Shown: positions 27,118 through 35,705, counted from the stretch's first letter. The stretch: DNA of 64,000 nt from Paraburkholderia sp. IMGN_8 (GCF_038050405.1 NZ_CP150901.1:4092001-4156000); one strand, 5' to 3'. The notes: a model not told the origin generated them from the letters alone. Program-made: numbers and translations.

Positions 27118-27642
27118 ATGGCTGGCCTTCGCAGGTTCAGGTTTTCAGTTAGCGGGATCCTCGCGGCTCTCGCGATCGCCGTCCTTGCCGCGGCGGCGTA
27201 TATGACTCTGGGCAGGACAGAAACCGTTCCCGACGCGACGTTCACGTTGATGTCGGGGCAAAAGCTGAGTACCGCTGACCTGCGCGGCAAGGTGTACCTG
27301 GTCCATTTCTGGGCCACGAGTTGCGCAACCTGTATCAAGGAAATGCCGCAGATGATTCAGACCTACAACCGGTTCAGGGGCGAACACTTTGACTTCGTCG
27401 CAGTGGCGATGAGCTATGACCCGCCGTTGTATGTCAGGAATTACGCAGAGACCCATCATCTGCCGTTCAGGATAGTGATGGACGCGGACGGCAGCCTTGC
27501 ACAGCAGTTTCATAACGTGCAACTCACTCCAACAACGTACGTCGTCGACGGGAAAGGCAGAGTCCTCAAGCGCATTCTTGGAGAGGCCGATTTTCCCGAA
27601 CTGAACCGGATGATTGGCGAAGCGCTCTCGGAGTCGACGTAA
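27118..27642 (+). CDS. TlpA/ResA-like periplasmic thioredoxin
   Basis: A 174-residue membrane-anchored thioredoxin-fold protein: one N-terminal hydrophobic segment (about residues 13-33), then the redox site FWATSCATCIKEMPQ and the TlpA insert region. The cis-Pro loop reads LTPTTYVVDGKG. It would reduce or oxidise periplasmic disulfides, probably with electrons from the DsbD encoded upstream at 20907. The ATG at 27118 has GGTGGGGAG upstream. It is followed by a decayed relative and a Sco gene, a grouping common for copper-centre assembly. Confidence 0.88.
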   Translation: MAGLRRFRFSVSGILAALAIAVLAAAAYMTLGRTETVPDATFTLMSGQKLSTADLRGKVYLVHFWATSCATCIKEMPQMIQTYNRFRGEHFDFVAVAMSYDPPLYVRNYAETHHLPFRIVMDADGSLAQQFHNVQLTPTTYVVDGKGRVLKRILGEADFPELNRMIGEALSEST

Positions 27643-27657
27643 GGAGAGCGCGGTAAA

Positions 27658-28028
27658 GACGCGAGGCTGGGCCGCCTGCCGGGACCTGGGCTGAGGAGAT
27701 GCCAACGCTGGACCGCCTACAGGCAGCGCTGGGCGGACCGCACTTCGCAGTCGTCGCGGTGTCCGTTGACGCGGGCGGCTTGCCGGTGGTTCAAGCGTTC
27801 TTTCGCGAGACCCGCGTTAATCACCTGCACCCGTATCTGGACACCTTCCACGACGCGGCGGCCTTGATCACGACCGGCATTCCGATCACCCTGCTGGTCG
27901 ACCGTAACGGCCGCGAGGCGGGCCGCAAGCTGGGGCCCGCAACGTGGGACGACCCGCGAATGCTACAGCTGATACGAGGCTACTTGCCGGCGTGGACCGC
28001 AGGAGAGGAGACGAAAGCCCATGAGTAA
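27658..28028 (+). pseudogene. Decayed TlpA-like thioredoxin lacking its CxxC site
   Basis: From the ATG at 27699 a 109-residue frame reads MPTLDRLQAALGG and AVVAVSVDAGG, then GIPITLLVDRNGREAG, which is the portion of a TlpA-family protein immediately after the CxxC motif. Just upstream, 27668-27698 encodes WAACRDLG in another frame, then a stop, where WAxWCxxC(x)EEMPTL would be expected. So the redox site appears destroyed by small deletions and a frameshift. The remaining frame may still be translated and overlaps the following Sco gene by 8 bp, but it cannot be a normal thioredoxin. Confidence 0.6.
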
Positions 28029-28650
28029 GTTGCCGACAGACCGACGCCTGTATATCGCCCGGGGCGTCCTTTCCGTCGTACTGGCGTTGGCACTGGTCGC
28101 CTGCGACGACCACGCCGGCTCTTCAACGACATCGCCACGATTCGTGTCCTCCGACATCACCGGCGTCCGCTGGGGGCGCGATTTTCATTTGATCGATCAC
28201 ACTGGCAAACCGCGGAGCCTCGCCGACTTCAAGGGGAAAGTAGTAATGCTCTTCTTCGGCTACACCCATTGCCCTGACCAGTGTCCGACCACCATGGCCG
28301 AGATGGCGGGGGTGCGCAGCAAGCTGGGGGAAAACGGCCGCCGGGTGCAGGGCCTGTTCATCACTGTCGATCCCAGGCGTGATACCCCGCAGGTGCTGGC
28401 GCAATACGTTTCCGCGTTCGACCCGAGCTTTCTCGGTCTCTACGGCGACGAGAACACCACGGTGGCCCTGGCCAGCGAGTTCAAGTTCTACTACCGCGCG
28501 CAGCAGGCCGACGCGCAGGGCAACTACAGCGTCGATCACGGTAGCGCGATCTACGTATTCGATTCGGCAGGCCACTTGCGTCTATTGATGAGCCCCGGGA
28601 CGAGCATCGATGCGATGGCGGCCGATGTTGGGCTTCTGCTGAAGGAGTGA
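28021..28650 (+). CDS. SCO1/SenC-family copper chaperone
   Basis: A 209-residue lipoprotein (lipobox ALVACDD, Cys near residue 28) with a thioredoxin fold. The metal-binding motif is FGYTHCPDQCPTTMAEM (CxxxC), and the conserved His is in the YSVDHGSAIYVFD segment. Sco proteins deliver copper to the CuA site of cytochrome oxidase or act as periplasmic thiol-reductases. The start overlaps the end of the decayed thioredoxin frame. It is the last gene of the copper block that began at 13952. Confidence 0.92.
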   Translation: MSKLPTDRRLYIARGVLSVVLALALVACDDHAGSSTTSPRFVSSDITGVRWGRDFHLIDHTGKPRSLADFKGKVVMLFFGYTHCPDQCPTTMAEMAGVRSKLGENGRRVQGLFITVDPRRDTPQVLAQYVSAFDPSFLGLYGDENTTVALASEFKFYYRAQQADAQGNYSVDHGSAIYVFDSAGHLRLLMSPGTSIDAMAADVGLLLKE

Positions 28651-29062
28651 ACAATGGTGGCGATGCAAGTCATTCACGTGTCTGCAGCCGCCCTGACCGC
28701 GAAAGCCCTGTTTCAGCGCTGACAGCCATGTCTCGAAAACCCACGGCCGAACTGCAGTTGTCGCCCCTCCGTTGACTGCCGCATGCTGGCCCGGCGCGAA
28801 ACGCTATACATGGTACGCGAGTACGCCCGCACCATGCTTGATGCCCACTGACCACCGCTCCCCTATCAGGGTCGTCCGGGCCATCGAAAAATTTGAGGTA
28901 GTCGACTGCGAATCTGGCCGGGTCAGTTCGTCTTGGAGCTAACAACAACGGGGATTCGTAGTCCGATCCCTCTCCGAGAGTCGACCACGGATGCAAGACC
29001 ATTTCCCGAGGTGGATAAGAGAACGGAGAGGCTACTGCCAATGGCGTTACCCAGGAGGAACG
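28651..29062. other. Intergenic region without recognised gene
   Basis: No terminator or gene was recognised after the Sco gene. A minus-strand open frame crosses the region but runs into the coding sequence of the next gene and has no family motif. The end of the region carries the AGGAGGAACG ribosome binding site for the gene at 29063. Confidence 0.4.
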
Positions 29063-31384
29063 ATGCTCCCGCTGATTCTTGGACCAAGATACAACATCCG
29101 CGTCACCTGCGATGCCAGCCCCAGCAATGACCGAAGTGAATCGACGATAGAAGTCAATCCGACCAATCCGTACAACATGGTCGGGTCGTCCAAACGATTC
29201 ACCGACCCGCACACCTATGCGTTCTCGCTCGCCGCGTATTCGACATTCGACTCGGGCCGATCGTGGCAGGAGGCTGCGCCCCTCGGGCTCCTCGCGGGCT
29301 GGGACGGCGTTTCGGATCCGACGGTCGCCTTCGATGATGTCGGCGGCGCATATCTCGTCGCTCTGCCGTTTCAGGGACCCGAGCCGATGGCCATAGCGGT
29401 GTACAAGTCTACGGACGGCGGTTTGACCTGGTCTGCACCGAACCTCATTCACTCAGCGCCTGGCGATGACAAGCAGTCGGCCGCAGGCGATACCAATCCC
29501 GGCAGCCCGTATCATGGCCGTGTTTACGCCGCCTGGGACGGTCCGGGTGGCATGCTCTTCGGGCGCACGATCGACTATGGGGCCAGCTGGCGCGGGACCG
29601 GAGCGAACCCGGTCGGAACGTCGCTTGCGCCGGCCTCGTTCGGACCCCAGGTCGTCGTGGCCGCGGACAGTAGCGTCTACATCTTCTTCATCGCCGGCAC
29701 CGACATTCAGTTCGTCAAATCCACCGATGGCGGGGATTCGTTCTCGAACCCGGCCACCGTTGCGAGCGGAATCACGGGCTTGCCCGGCCAGCTACCCGGT
29801 GGGTCGTTCCGGACGCCCACGGTCGCGACGGCGTGTGTTGGGGTCAATGCGACGGACCTGGTTGTTGCCTGGGCCGACTATCGACAGGGAGTCGCCCGCA
29901 TCTACTATGCGCGCTCCAACAATGGCGGCGCCGTCTGGCAGGCGGGCAGTGGCTCCGGCATGCCGCTGATGAGCGGCGGCGCTGTCTCTGCCCCCGATCA
30001 ACATGAGTTCCAGCCGCAGCTTGCCTGCACGCCCCAGGGAGACGTCGGCTGCGATTTCTATCTCTTCGGACCGAAGGGAGGCGGCACGACACCGCTGATC
30101 GACGTTGTCCTGACAGCGTCGGCCGACAACGCGGCGACCTTTGTGGATCGGGCCACCGTGACCGAGATGCCGTGGGACCCCACAGTGGATGCCGTCTGGG
30201 CGCACGGAGATCCTAACGTCACCTTCATTGGCGATTACTTCGGTCTGGCCGCGAGCCCGCTCGGGTTCTTCCCGTTCTGGATGGACACTCGCACCGGAAC
30301 CCAGGAAATGTTCACCGCGCGCGTCGCGGTCCGGCCCGCGAACGTCTACATTCGAGACTCCTCAAGCGACACTGGTACGGTACCGTCACCCGGCAATCAT
30401 TGGGAGGCTCCGGATCTAATCGTGCGCCGGCAGCAGGACGGCAACGCTGTCTGGGTCGATCAGGATCTGCTGCGCGACGGTGTGACGGATCATTTCATCT
30501 ACGGCAAGATCACCAACCTCGGGCCCAATCCGGCGGAGAACGTCACGCTCGCGGTCACCGTGGGCAACTATCCCGCGCTCGATGCGCTGCCCGGGCTGGA
30601 GTTTCGTTATCCGCAGGACTGGTATCCGGGCGACTGGCAGACGGCTGCGGTCCAGCAGAGGCACCTGTACCTCGGTGAGAGTGCGCCGATGAATCTGGCG
30701 GTGGGCGCCACCCGTATCTTCGGACCCATTCGCTGGCCTGCCGCCCAGATTCCTCAGGAGGGCACCTGGCACCCATGCCTCCTGGCCGAGGCGCGCGGGG
30801 ACAACAACGACTCCGCAGGCGGGCTTGATGGTGCGCCACTGCTGGTCTCGCCCGGTACGTGCGACTACGGCAGCTACTTCTGGGGCGACAACAACGTCTG
30901 TCAGCGCAACCTGTCCTATGCGCATGTCTTCGCCGACGCCGAGAGCCTGATCGAGTTGCCCTTCATCATCGGCAGCCCGTACAGTCACGCAAAGCTCATC
31001 GAGGTCATCGTCCAAAAGGGCCACAGGCTCGACGACGTTCCGATGATTCTCGAAGTGCTTCCGCCCAGGAAGGGAGAGAAGCCGCCTGTACCGGACAGGA
31101 ATCACATGCACGGCGCGAAGCTTACTGGCAAGCATTGGAACCTGACCCATCGAGTGGCAGGAGTCGGCTTTGCGGTTGAACCAGGGCAGACGGTTCGCTT
31201 GAAGCTGTCGGTCAAGCTTCCCACGGCATTCGATCTCGACGCGCCGACAAAGCTGACGATCTTCCAGCGCAATGACGGCCATGTCACCACCGGCAGCGCT
31301 ACCCTGGAACTCGTTCGCGGTCATGTCGAGCACGCGAGCCACGAACCGAAACAACGTGCTTCTTCGGCGCGCAAAAAGGGGTGA
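29063..31384 (+). CDS. Sialidase-like (Asp-box) beta-propeller protein with C-terminal beta domains
   Basis: A 773-residue protein. A longer frame from 28991 exists, but the ATG at 29063 has a near-perfect AGGAGGAACG site. The first ~450 residues have BNR/Asp-box motifs (STDGGLTWS, STDGGDSFS, NNGGAVWQ) of the sialidase-like six-bladed propeller, together with WADYRQGVARIYYA. Residues ~470-773 are beta-rich and include a CARDB-like segment (HFIYGKITNLGPNPAENV). There is no signal peptide. The catalytic Arg triad and Tyr of true sialidases could not be placed, so enzymatic activity is doubtful. A shorter paralogue follows at 31647. Both lie between copper and cobalt modules. Confidence 0.75.
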   Translation: MLPLILGPRYNIRVTCDASPSNDRSESTIEVNPTNPYNMVGSSKRFTDPHTYAFSLAAYSTFDSGRSWQEAAPLGLLAGWDGVSDPTVAFDDVGGAYLVALPFQGPEPMAIAVYKSTDGGLTWSAPNLIHSAPGDDKQSAAGDTNPGSPYHGRVYAAWDGPGGMLFGRTIDYGASWRGTGANPVGTSLAPASFGPQVVVAADSSVYIFFIAGTDIQFVKSTDGGDSFSNPATVASGITGLPGQLPGGSFRTPTVATACVGVNATDLVVAWADYRQGVARIYYARSNNGGAVWQAGSGSGMPLMSGGAVSAPDQHEFQPQLACTPQGDVGCDFYLFGPKGGGTTPLIDVVLTASADNAATFVDRATVTEMPWDPTVDAVWAHGDPNVTFIGDYFGLAASPLGFFPFWMDTRTGTQEMFTARVAVRPANVYIRDSSSDTGTVPSPGNHWEAPDLIVRRQQDGNAVWVDQDLLRDGVTDHFIYGKITNLGPNPAENVTLAVTVGNYPALDALPGLEFRYPQDWYPGDWQTAAVQQRHLYLGESAPMNLAVGATRIFGPIRWPAAQIPQEGTWHPCLLAEARGDNNDSAGGLDGAPLLVSPGTCDYGSYFWGDNNVCQRNLSYAHVFADAESLIELPFIIGSPYSHAKLIEVIVQKGHRLDDVPMILEVLPPRKGEKPPVPDRNHMHGAKLTGKHWNLTHRVAGVGFAVEPGQTVRLKLSVKLPTAFDLDAPTKLTIFQRNDGHVTTGSATLELVRGHVEHASHEPKQRASSARKKG

Positions 31385-31552
31385 TGACGCCGCGTACCAT
31401 CGGCCTCCCGCTCTTACTACGTGCACGTTACAAAATCGGCCTGCCTGCATCGTTGACTACACGTGATTTTGCGAGGCACCTTTTCCGAGCTGGGTTGATC
31501 GAGCCGGGCTGTCGGGCTCGACTGGCCAGTCGTTACCGTCCGGGGCCTTGTT

Positions 31553-31586
31553 ATGGTTCTGGTCACGTCTTCGTGACCAGAACCAT
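31553..31586 (+). promoter_or_regulatory. Perfect 15-bp stem-loop upstream of the second sialidase-like gene
   Basis: ATGGTTCTGGTCACG - TCTT - CGTGACCAGAACCAT forms an uninterrupted 15-bp stem with a 4-base loop, 60 bases before the start at 31647. A smaller dyad (TCGAGCC / GGCTCGA, 31499-31521) lies just upstream. There is no T tract after the stem. It could be a terminator of the upstream gene working without U run, an operator, or an RNA element in the leader. Confidence 0.6.
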
Positions 31587-31646
31587 GAATGGAGGTTTCG
31601 CGGCGGACAATCACTCGACCTTTCGAATTATCGATAAGGGGGGATC

Positions 31647-33182
31647 ATGTCGAATATCCAGGTCACGCACGATTCGAGCGTGAACAACGCGAGAAGCGAA
31701 AGCAATATCGTCGTCAATCCCAATAACCCGAAACAGATTGTGGCGGGATCCAAGAAGTTCCGGGACATTCACAACTACGACTTCATTCTGGCCACCGAAT
31801 ACTCCACGGATGGTGGCCTCTCATGGCGTGATTCGGCCGCCTTGACGCTATCCGGTTTTACGCTTCTCACCGACCCTGCGCTTGCCTGGGACGATGTGGG
31901 AAACGTTTATCTGGTCGGTCTGTCGGGCAACAATCCGCCGACCTTCGACACGGTCGGTATCGTGATCTACCAGTCGTCGGATGGTGGACAGACCTGGAGC
32001 GCTCCGCTGCCGATCCACAACAGCGTTGGCGATGACAAGCAGTGGGCGGCAGGAGACACGAATCCGTCGAGTCCGTTTCGCGGCCGTGTCTATGCAGTCT
32101 GGGACGACGGATCCGACATGCGGTTCGCTCGCACCACAGACCATGGCGCGACCTGGATCGGTGCGGGACCTGGCGTGACTCCCGCCGGCACGGTGCTCGT
32201 CAATGATTCGTTTTCACCGGACATAAGAGTCGCGGCCAACGGTGACATCTATATCGTCTGGATCGCGGGAAGCGAGATCAAGATGATCGTGTCGACGAAC
32301 GGAGGCGACAGTTTTGCGCCGGCGGTATCGCCGGCCACGGGCGTGACGACACTCAATGCCGGATTGCCTGCCCCTCATGGGTGGCCGGTGTTTCCCGGCG
32401 GAAACTTTCGCGTGCTCACGATCCCATCGGCCAGCGTCTTCGGGAGCACGGTCGCCGTGGCATGGGCGGACTTCCGCCAGGGCGTGTCCCGTATCTATTG
32501 CGCAGTGTCGCCAGACGGTGGCGCCAGCTGGCCCACCGGTCTCTCAGGAACGCCGCTGCTGGCAGGACCGCTACCCTCGAATTTGCAGCACTTTCACCCG
32601 CAGATCGTCATCGATCCCAGCGGCGTGATCGGGTGCGCCTTCTACGAGTTCGGACCCAAGCCGTCGACACCGCTCATCGATGTGATCATCGCCCAGTCGG
32701 TTGATGGCGGGATCTCGTTCGATCGTGCCACCGTGACAGACCAGCCGTGGGATCCGGCCATCGACGCACCGTGGTCGCATGGAGATTCCAACGTCACCTT
32801 CATCGGTGACTACTTCGGGCTGGACGCCAGCACGCGGGGATTCTATCCGCTCTGGACGGACACTCGGACCGGTATCCAGGAACTCTGGACCGACATCGTG
32901 CCGGCCCGTGTACAGGTCAGGATTCCGCCCGGCCTGTATGGGCAGGTCGCCCAGATTCTGGACGGCATCATTCAGGACGGCGGTGGCGACGAAATCGTGG
33001 GCGGGCATATCGTACATATTCCGCCCTGGGGACCCGAACTGGATATTCTGCTGGGTGTCGCGATCCAGCGGATCGCCACGCTTGTCGCCAGCCCCGGGGG
33101 TATCGGCATTCAGAGAGCGGCCATGGCCATGGTGGCGCATGTCGCTCAACAGGAAGTCAAGCGTCTTGAAGGCAAAGGATAG
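31647..33182 (+). CDS. Sialidase-like (Asp-box) beta-propeller protein, shorter paralogue
   Basis: A 511-residue protein with a GGGGGGATC ribosome binding site. It aligns along its first ~430 residues with the preceding gene product: both share (N/R)SES-(N/T)I-VNP-NP, DDKQ-AAGDTNP-SP, and AWADFRQGVSRIY or AWADYRQGVARIY. Asp boxes include SSDGGQTWS and STNGGDSF. The C-terminal 90 residues are different and end in a His/Ile-rich segment and a Lys-rich tail. There is no signal peptide. Tandem duplication followed by divergence is the likely origin. Function unknown; the propeller may bind rather than cleave. Confidence 0.75.
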   Translation: MSNIQVTHDSSVNNARSESNIVVNPNNPKQIVAGSKKFRDIHNYDFILATEYSTDGGLSWRDSAALTLSGFTLLTDPALAWDDVGNVYLVGLSGNNPPTFDTVGIVIYQSSDGGQTWSAPLPIHNSVGDDKQWAAGDTNPSSPFRGRVYAVWDDGSDMRFARTTDHGATWIGAGPGVTPAGTVLVNDSFSPDIRVAANGDIYIVWIAGSEIKMIVSTNGGDSFAPAVSPATGVTTLNAGLPAPHGWPVFPGGNFRVLTIPSASVFGSTVAVAWADFRQGVSRIYCAVSPDGGASWPTGLSGTPLLAGPLPSNLQHFHPQIVIDPSGVIGCAFYEFGPKPSTPLIDVIIAQSVDGGISFDRATVTDQPWDPAIDAPWSHGDSNVTFIGDYFGLDASTRGFYPLWTDTRTGIQELWTDIVPARVQVRIPPGLYGQVAQILDGIIQDGGGDEIVGGHIVHIPPWGPELDILLGVAIQRIATLVASPGGIGIQRAAMAMVAHVAQQEVKRLEGKG

Positions 33183-33439
33183 GCGACCAGCGCGAAGTGT
33201 GAAGATTCGCCAACGTGCTGACGTCTGTCGTCACGGCGGCTGCACGTCGGCGTCCACATTTTCGCGCGATGCAAGACTACCTCGGATAGACGTGCGCAGC
33301 TGTGCGTCAGCGTGAGCGGCGTGCGCGATTCACCGTATCGACGGCGGTGGATCGCGTTGCGTTGGTGGCGATGCGCTTCAGATCTGACAGGCGCGATCGA
33401 GTCGGCCCGTTTGCGCCGGCGAGCCGTGCGGATCCGTGA

Positions 33440-33544
33440 ACATGGCCTGCGATATCGTGCAGCAAGCACGAGGGATAGCAATTGAGTTTTGTCGCCAATT
33501 TCGGCGAGACCGACCACACTGGTCGAGACTATGAAGGATTGCAT
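33440..33544 (-). pseudogene. Truncated UPF0016/GDT1 (TMEM165-like) manganese exporter, N-terminus only
   Basis: The first 35 codons read as the start of a UPF0016 protein, with FIVSTSVVGLAEIGDKTQLL followed by SLVLAARYRRP. The E-x-G-D-K-T/S motif is the family's metal-binding signature. After about residue 35 the similarity stops and the frame runs on as Arg-rich sequence to 33146, lacking the remaining membrane segments and second motif. It is preceded by an intact yybP-ykoY riboswitch on the same strand, the usual regulator of this family. The gene has clearly been cut by a deletion or insertion. Confidence 0.75.
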
Positions 33545-33578
33545 GGGTTGTTTGTACCCGGGCCGCGCTGTAAGAACG

Positions 33579-33742
33579 CGATGACGCGCATTCCGGCGAC
33601 CCGGTCAGGTCGGAATGCGTGTCATCGGTCTTGCCAGGCATCTAGCTGCGCACGCCATAGCGGGTCTTTCGACTCGCCAAGTATGTTGACGTGCGCCCTC
33701 GAACATTGCGTTCGAGGCGGCTACTCCCCAATGAGCGGGTGC
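33579..33742 (-). promoter_or_regulatory. yybP-ykoY manganese riboswitch (orphan) with expression-platform hairpin
   Basis: On the minus strand the leader reads TTGGGGAGTAGCC, a variable stem (TCGAACGCAATGTTCGA), ACGTCAACATACTTGGC and finally CTGGCAAGACCGATG. These are the conserved blocks of the yybP-ykoY aptamer (GGGGAGTAG, GTCAACATACT, GGCGAGACC). It is followed at 33580-33626 by a 16-bp near-perfect stem (GATGACACGCATTCCG / CGGAATGCGCGTCATC), a likely expression platform. The regulated gene is only a 35-codon UPF0016 remnant, so the switch is now orphaned. Confidence 0.85.
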
Positions 33743-33811
33743 GATTCTATCGCGCAGGGTGTTACAGAAGTAAGTCGTCAGAATGAAGCGGTGGCGGCGC
33801 TCCACATCGAT

Positions 33812-34030
33812 TCAGGTGTCCTGCGTTCGCTGTTGTTCGGACGATAACACTGGAGATTCTCGCTGCAGCTTGGCCTGTCGTCGCGCCCGGTCGTTAATCA
33901 CCTGATGGCGCCGGTGGTCGGTCATCTTCTTCCACCCTCGAATTTCATCGAGAGTACGAAAGCACCCGACGCACAATTTGCTCTTGCCATCGAAGGCACA
34001 CACATCGATGCACGGCGACTTGACTGCCAT
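33812..34030 (-). CDS. DUF1289 domain protein (small Fe-S-like)
   Basis: A 72-residue protein starting KSPCIDVCAFDGKSKLCVGC, with the three or four conserved Cys of DUF1289 followed by the helix FRTLDEIRGWKKMTD. These small proteins are of unknown function and often encoded with oxidoreductases or transporters. Here it begins 3 bp after the stop of dmeF on the same strand, so it is the third gene of the dmeR-dmeF unit. Confidence 0.85.
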   Translation of the reverse strand: MAVKSPCIDVCAFDGKSKLCVGCFRTLDEIRGWKKMTDHRRHQVINDRARRQAKLQRESPVLSSEQQRTQDT

Positions 34031-34033
34031 GGT

Positions 34034-35311
34034 TCAGGCCGCCGCTTGTGAAGGTTGCACTTCAACAGTGACATGCGAGAGCCCCTTGAAGCGCTCGAGC
34101 ACGGCATGATAGAAGCGCGAGTCCCGCTGGGGTTCACCTGTTGCCACCGACACCACGGCGCTCATGTGACCCGGACCCACCCGCCATACGTGCAGGTCGA
34201 CGACCTTGTCGCCACGGTCCTCGATAGCATGACGCACGTTCTCCGCGATACGTCGGTCGGAGTTCATGTCGAGCAGAATCGCGCCGGTGTCGCGCATCAA
34301 GCCGTAGGACCAGTTTGCAATTACGAGTGCACCGATGACACCCGCCAGCGGGTCCATCCACAGCCAGCCGAACGCGCGCGCCAGCACCAGACCGATGATT
34401 GCCAGCACGGAAACCGCGGCATCGGCCATGACGTGAATGTAGGCCGACCGGATGTTGTGGTCGCGGGTCGCTGCCTCATGCGCGTCGTGGCCGTGCTCAT
34501 GTTCTTCGAATTCGACTTCGTGCTCGCCGTCCGGCATCCGCACGATGGCTTTGAAGGCGTGCGGCTCAGGAATGTCTTCCTTCGATTCCAGATAGCCACC
34601 ACGGTCCGCCAGCGCGAATACCTGTTGCGTGCCATCGGGTCGCACCGTAGTCACGGACACTGCCGATGCGTCCAGTCGTGAACCCTCCGTCGCCGGCGTA
34701 ATCCGGAAAACGGGCGGTACGCCGTCCTCGAAGATGGAGATGGCAAACACACCGGGCGGCGCGAAAATCTTCTGCGCCTCGTCTTCGTGAGCATGGTCGT
34801 CGTGACCATGACCGTGTTCGTGGCTATGCCCATGGCTGTGTCCGTGGTCGCCGCCGCTCAGCAGCCACACGCTTGCCAGGTTAACCAGCAGGCCGACCAC
34901 CGCGATGGGAATCGCTTCGCCGAAGTGGATCGGTACGGGTGACAGAAAACGCGCAACCGCCTCGTAGCCAATGAGCACGGCAATCATTGCCAGCACGATG
35001 GCGCTCGTAAATCCGGCGAGATCGCCAAGCTTGCCGGTACCGAACACGAAGCGGGAATCGGTGGCGTGCCTGCGTGCATACGTGTAAGCGAGCGCGGCAA
35101 TCAGCATGGCGCCTGCGTGCGTCGACATATGGAGACCGTCGGCCACGAGCGCAAGCGACCCGAACATACTCCCACCGACGATTTCGATCAGCATCATCGC
35201 GCTGCACAGCGCGATCACCGCCCACGTCTTGCGCTCGTTCTTCTCATGGCCAGCACCCAGAAAGATGTGGTCATGTCCCGCGCCGAACGCGGCGTCTTTG
35301 AAATCACTCAT
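34034..35311 (-). CDS. dmeF: Cation diffusion facilitator, Co/Ni type (DmeF)
   Basis: A 425-residue CDF transporter exporting divalent metal by proton exchange. It has six predicted membrane segments: the first domain includes GSLALVADGLHMSTHAGAML with the HxxxD-type site. A His-rich cytoplasmic loop (DHGHSHGHSHEHGHGHDDHA near residue 150) follows, then an unusual ~100-residue soluble insert carrying a second His/Glu stretch, then SAYIHVMADAAVSVLAIIG. The C-terminal domain is ferredoxin-like. The insert and the linked RcnR/CsoR-family regulator are typical of DmeF, mainly involved in cobalt and nickel tolerance. It starts 8 bp after the regulator's stop. Confidence 0.92.
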   Translation of the reverse strand: MSDFKDAAFGAGHDHIFLGAGHEKNERKTWAVIALCSAMMLIEIVGGSMFGSLALVADGLHMSTHAGAMLIAALAYTYARRHATDSRFVFGTGKLGDLAGFTSAIVLAMIAVLIGYEAVARFLSPVPIHFGEAIPIAVVGLLVNLASVWLLSGGDHGHSHGHSHEHGHGHDDHAHEDEAQKIFAPPGVFAISIFEDGVPPVFRITPATEGSRLDASAVSVTTVRPDGTQQVFALADRGGYLESKEDIPEPHAFKAIVRMPDGEHEVEFEEHEHGHDAHEAATRDHNIRSAYIHVMADAAVSVLAIIGLVLARAFGWLWMDPLAGVIGALVIANWSYGLMRDTGAILLDMNSDRRIAENVRHAIEDRGDKVVDLHVWRVGPGHMSAVVSVATGEPQRDSRFYHAVLERFKGLSHVTVEVQPSQAAA

Positions 35312-35319
35312 TTTTGACT

Positions 35320-35595
35320 CTACTTGAAATAGCTATGGACGACTTCGATGAGCTGGTCGGTCGCACTGCCGGCCGGTTCTTCGTTGGTATCAGCGTCCAC
35401 GAGATGGGTGCGGATATGGTCTTCGAGCACGACCGCCAGCAGGCCGTTCATCGCCCCACGACAGCTCGTGATTTGCTGCAGCACGTCGACACATCCGCGC
35501 TCCTCTTCCAGCGCTCGTTCGATGGCTTCAACCTGTCCCTTGATGCGGCGGACGCGGTTGAGCAGTTTCTGTTTCTCGCGAATGGTGTGGCTCAT
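35320..35595 (-). CDS. dmeR: RcnR/CsoR-family metal-sensing repressor (DmeR)
   Basis: A 91-residue all-helical repressor. The start at 35595 is chosen because the family begins SHTIREKQKLLNRVRRIKGQ; a longer frame from 35655 would run through the operator. Conserved metal ligands include His near the N-terminus, Cys in QQITSCRGAMNGL (position ~45) and His in EDHIRTHL. The His-Cys-His pattern and linkage to dmeF fit DmeR, which releases DNA on Co or Ni binding. It heads the dmeR-dmeF-DUF1289 unit. Confidence 0.9.
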   Translation of the reverse strand: MSHTIREKQKLLNRVRRIKGQVEAIERALEEERGCVDVLQQITSCRGAMNGLLAVVLEDHIRTHLVDADTNEEPAGSATDQLIEVVHSYFK

Positions 35596-35604
35596 TGATG
35601 ACCT

Positions 35605-35655
35605 CCGATATACCGTGGGGGAGTATATATCGGATAGGGTAGGGGGGTATATCAA
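35605..35655 (-). promoter_or_regulatory. G/C-tract operator-promoter region of dmeRF
   Basis: Just upstream of dmeR two similar blocks occur: on the minus strand ATATACCCCCCTACCCTAT (35634-35652) and TATATACTCCCCCACGGTAT (35608-35627). Long C/G tracts flanked by AT-rich arms are the known operator type of RcnR/CsoR repressors. The surrounding sequence is much more AT-rich than its neighbours, as expected for a promoter. Exact -35/-10 positions are uncertain. Confidence 0.6.
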
Positions 35656-35705
35656 TTCATCGCAACGGAAAGCTTGTTGAAAGAATGCGGTTGCGTTAGA
35701 CTCTG

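Noticed and set aside
28670..29452. 260-codon minus-strand open frame
   Set aside because: Overlaps the start of the propeller gene, which has a near-perfect ribosome binding site and real motifs; no family recognised for the antisense frame.
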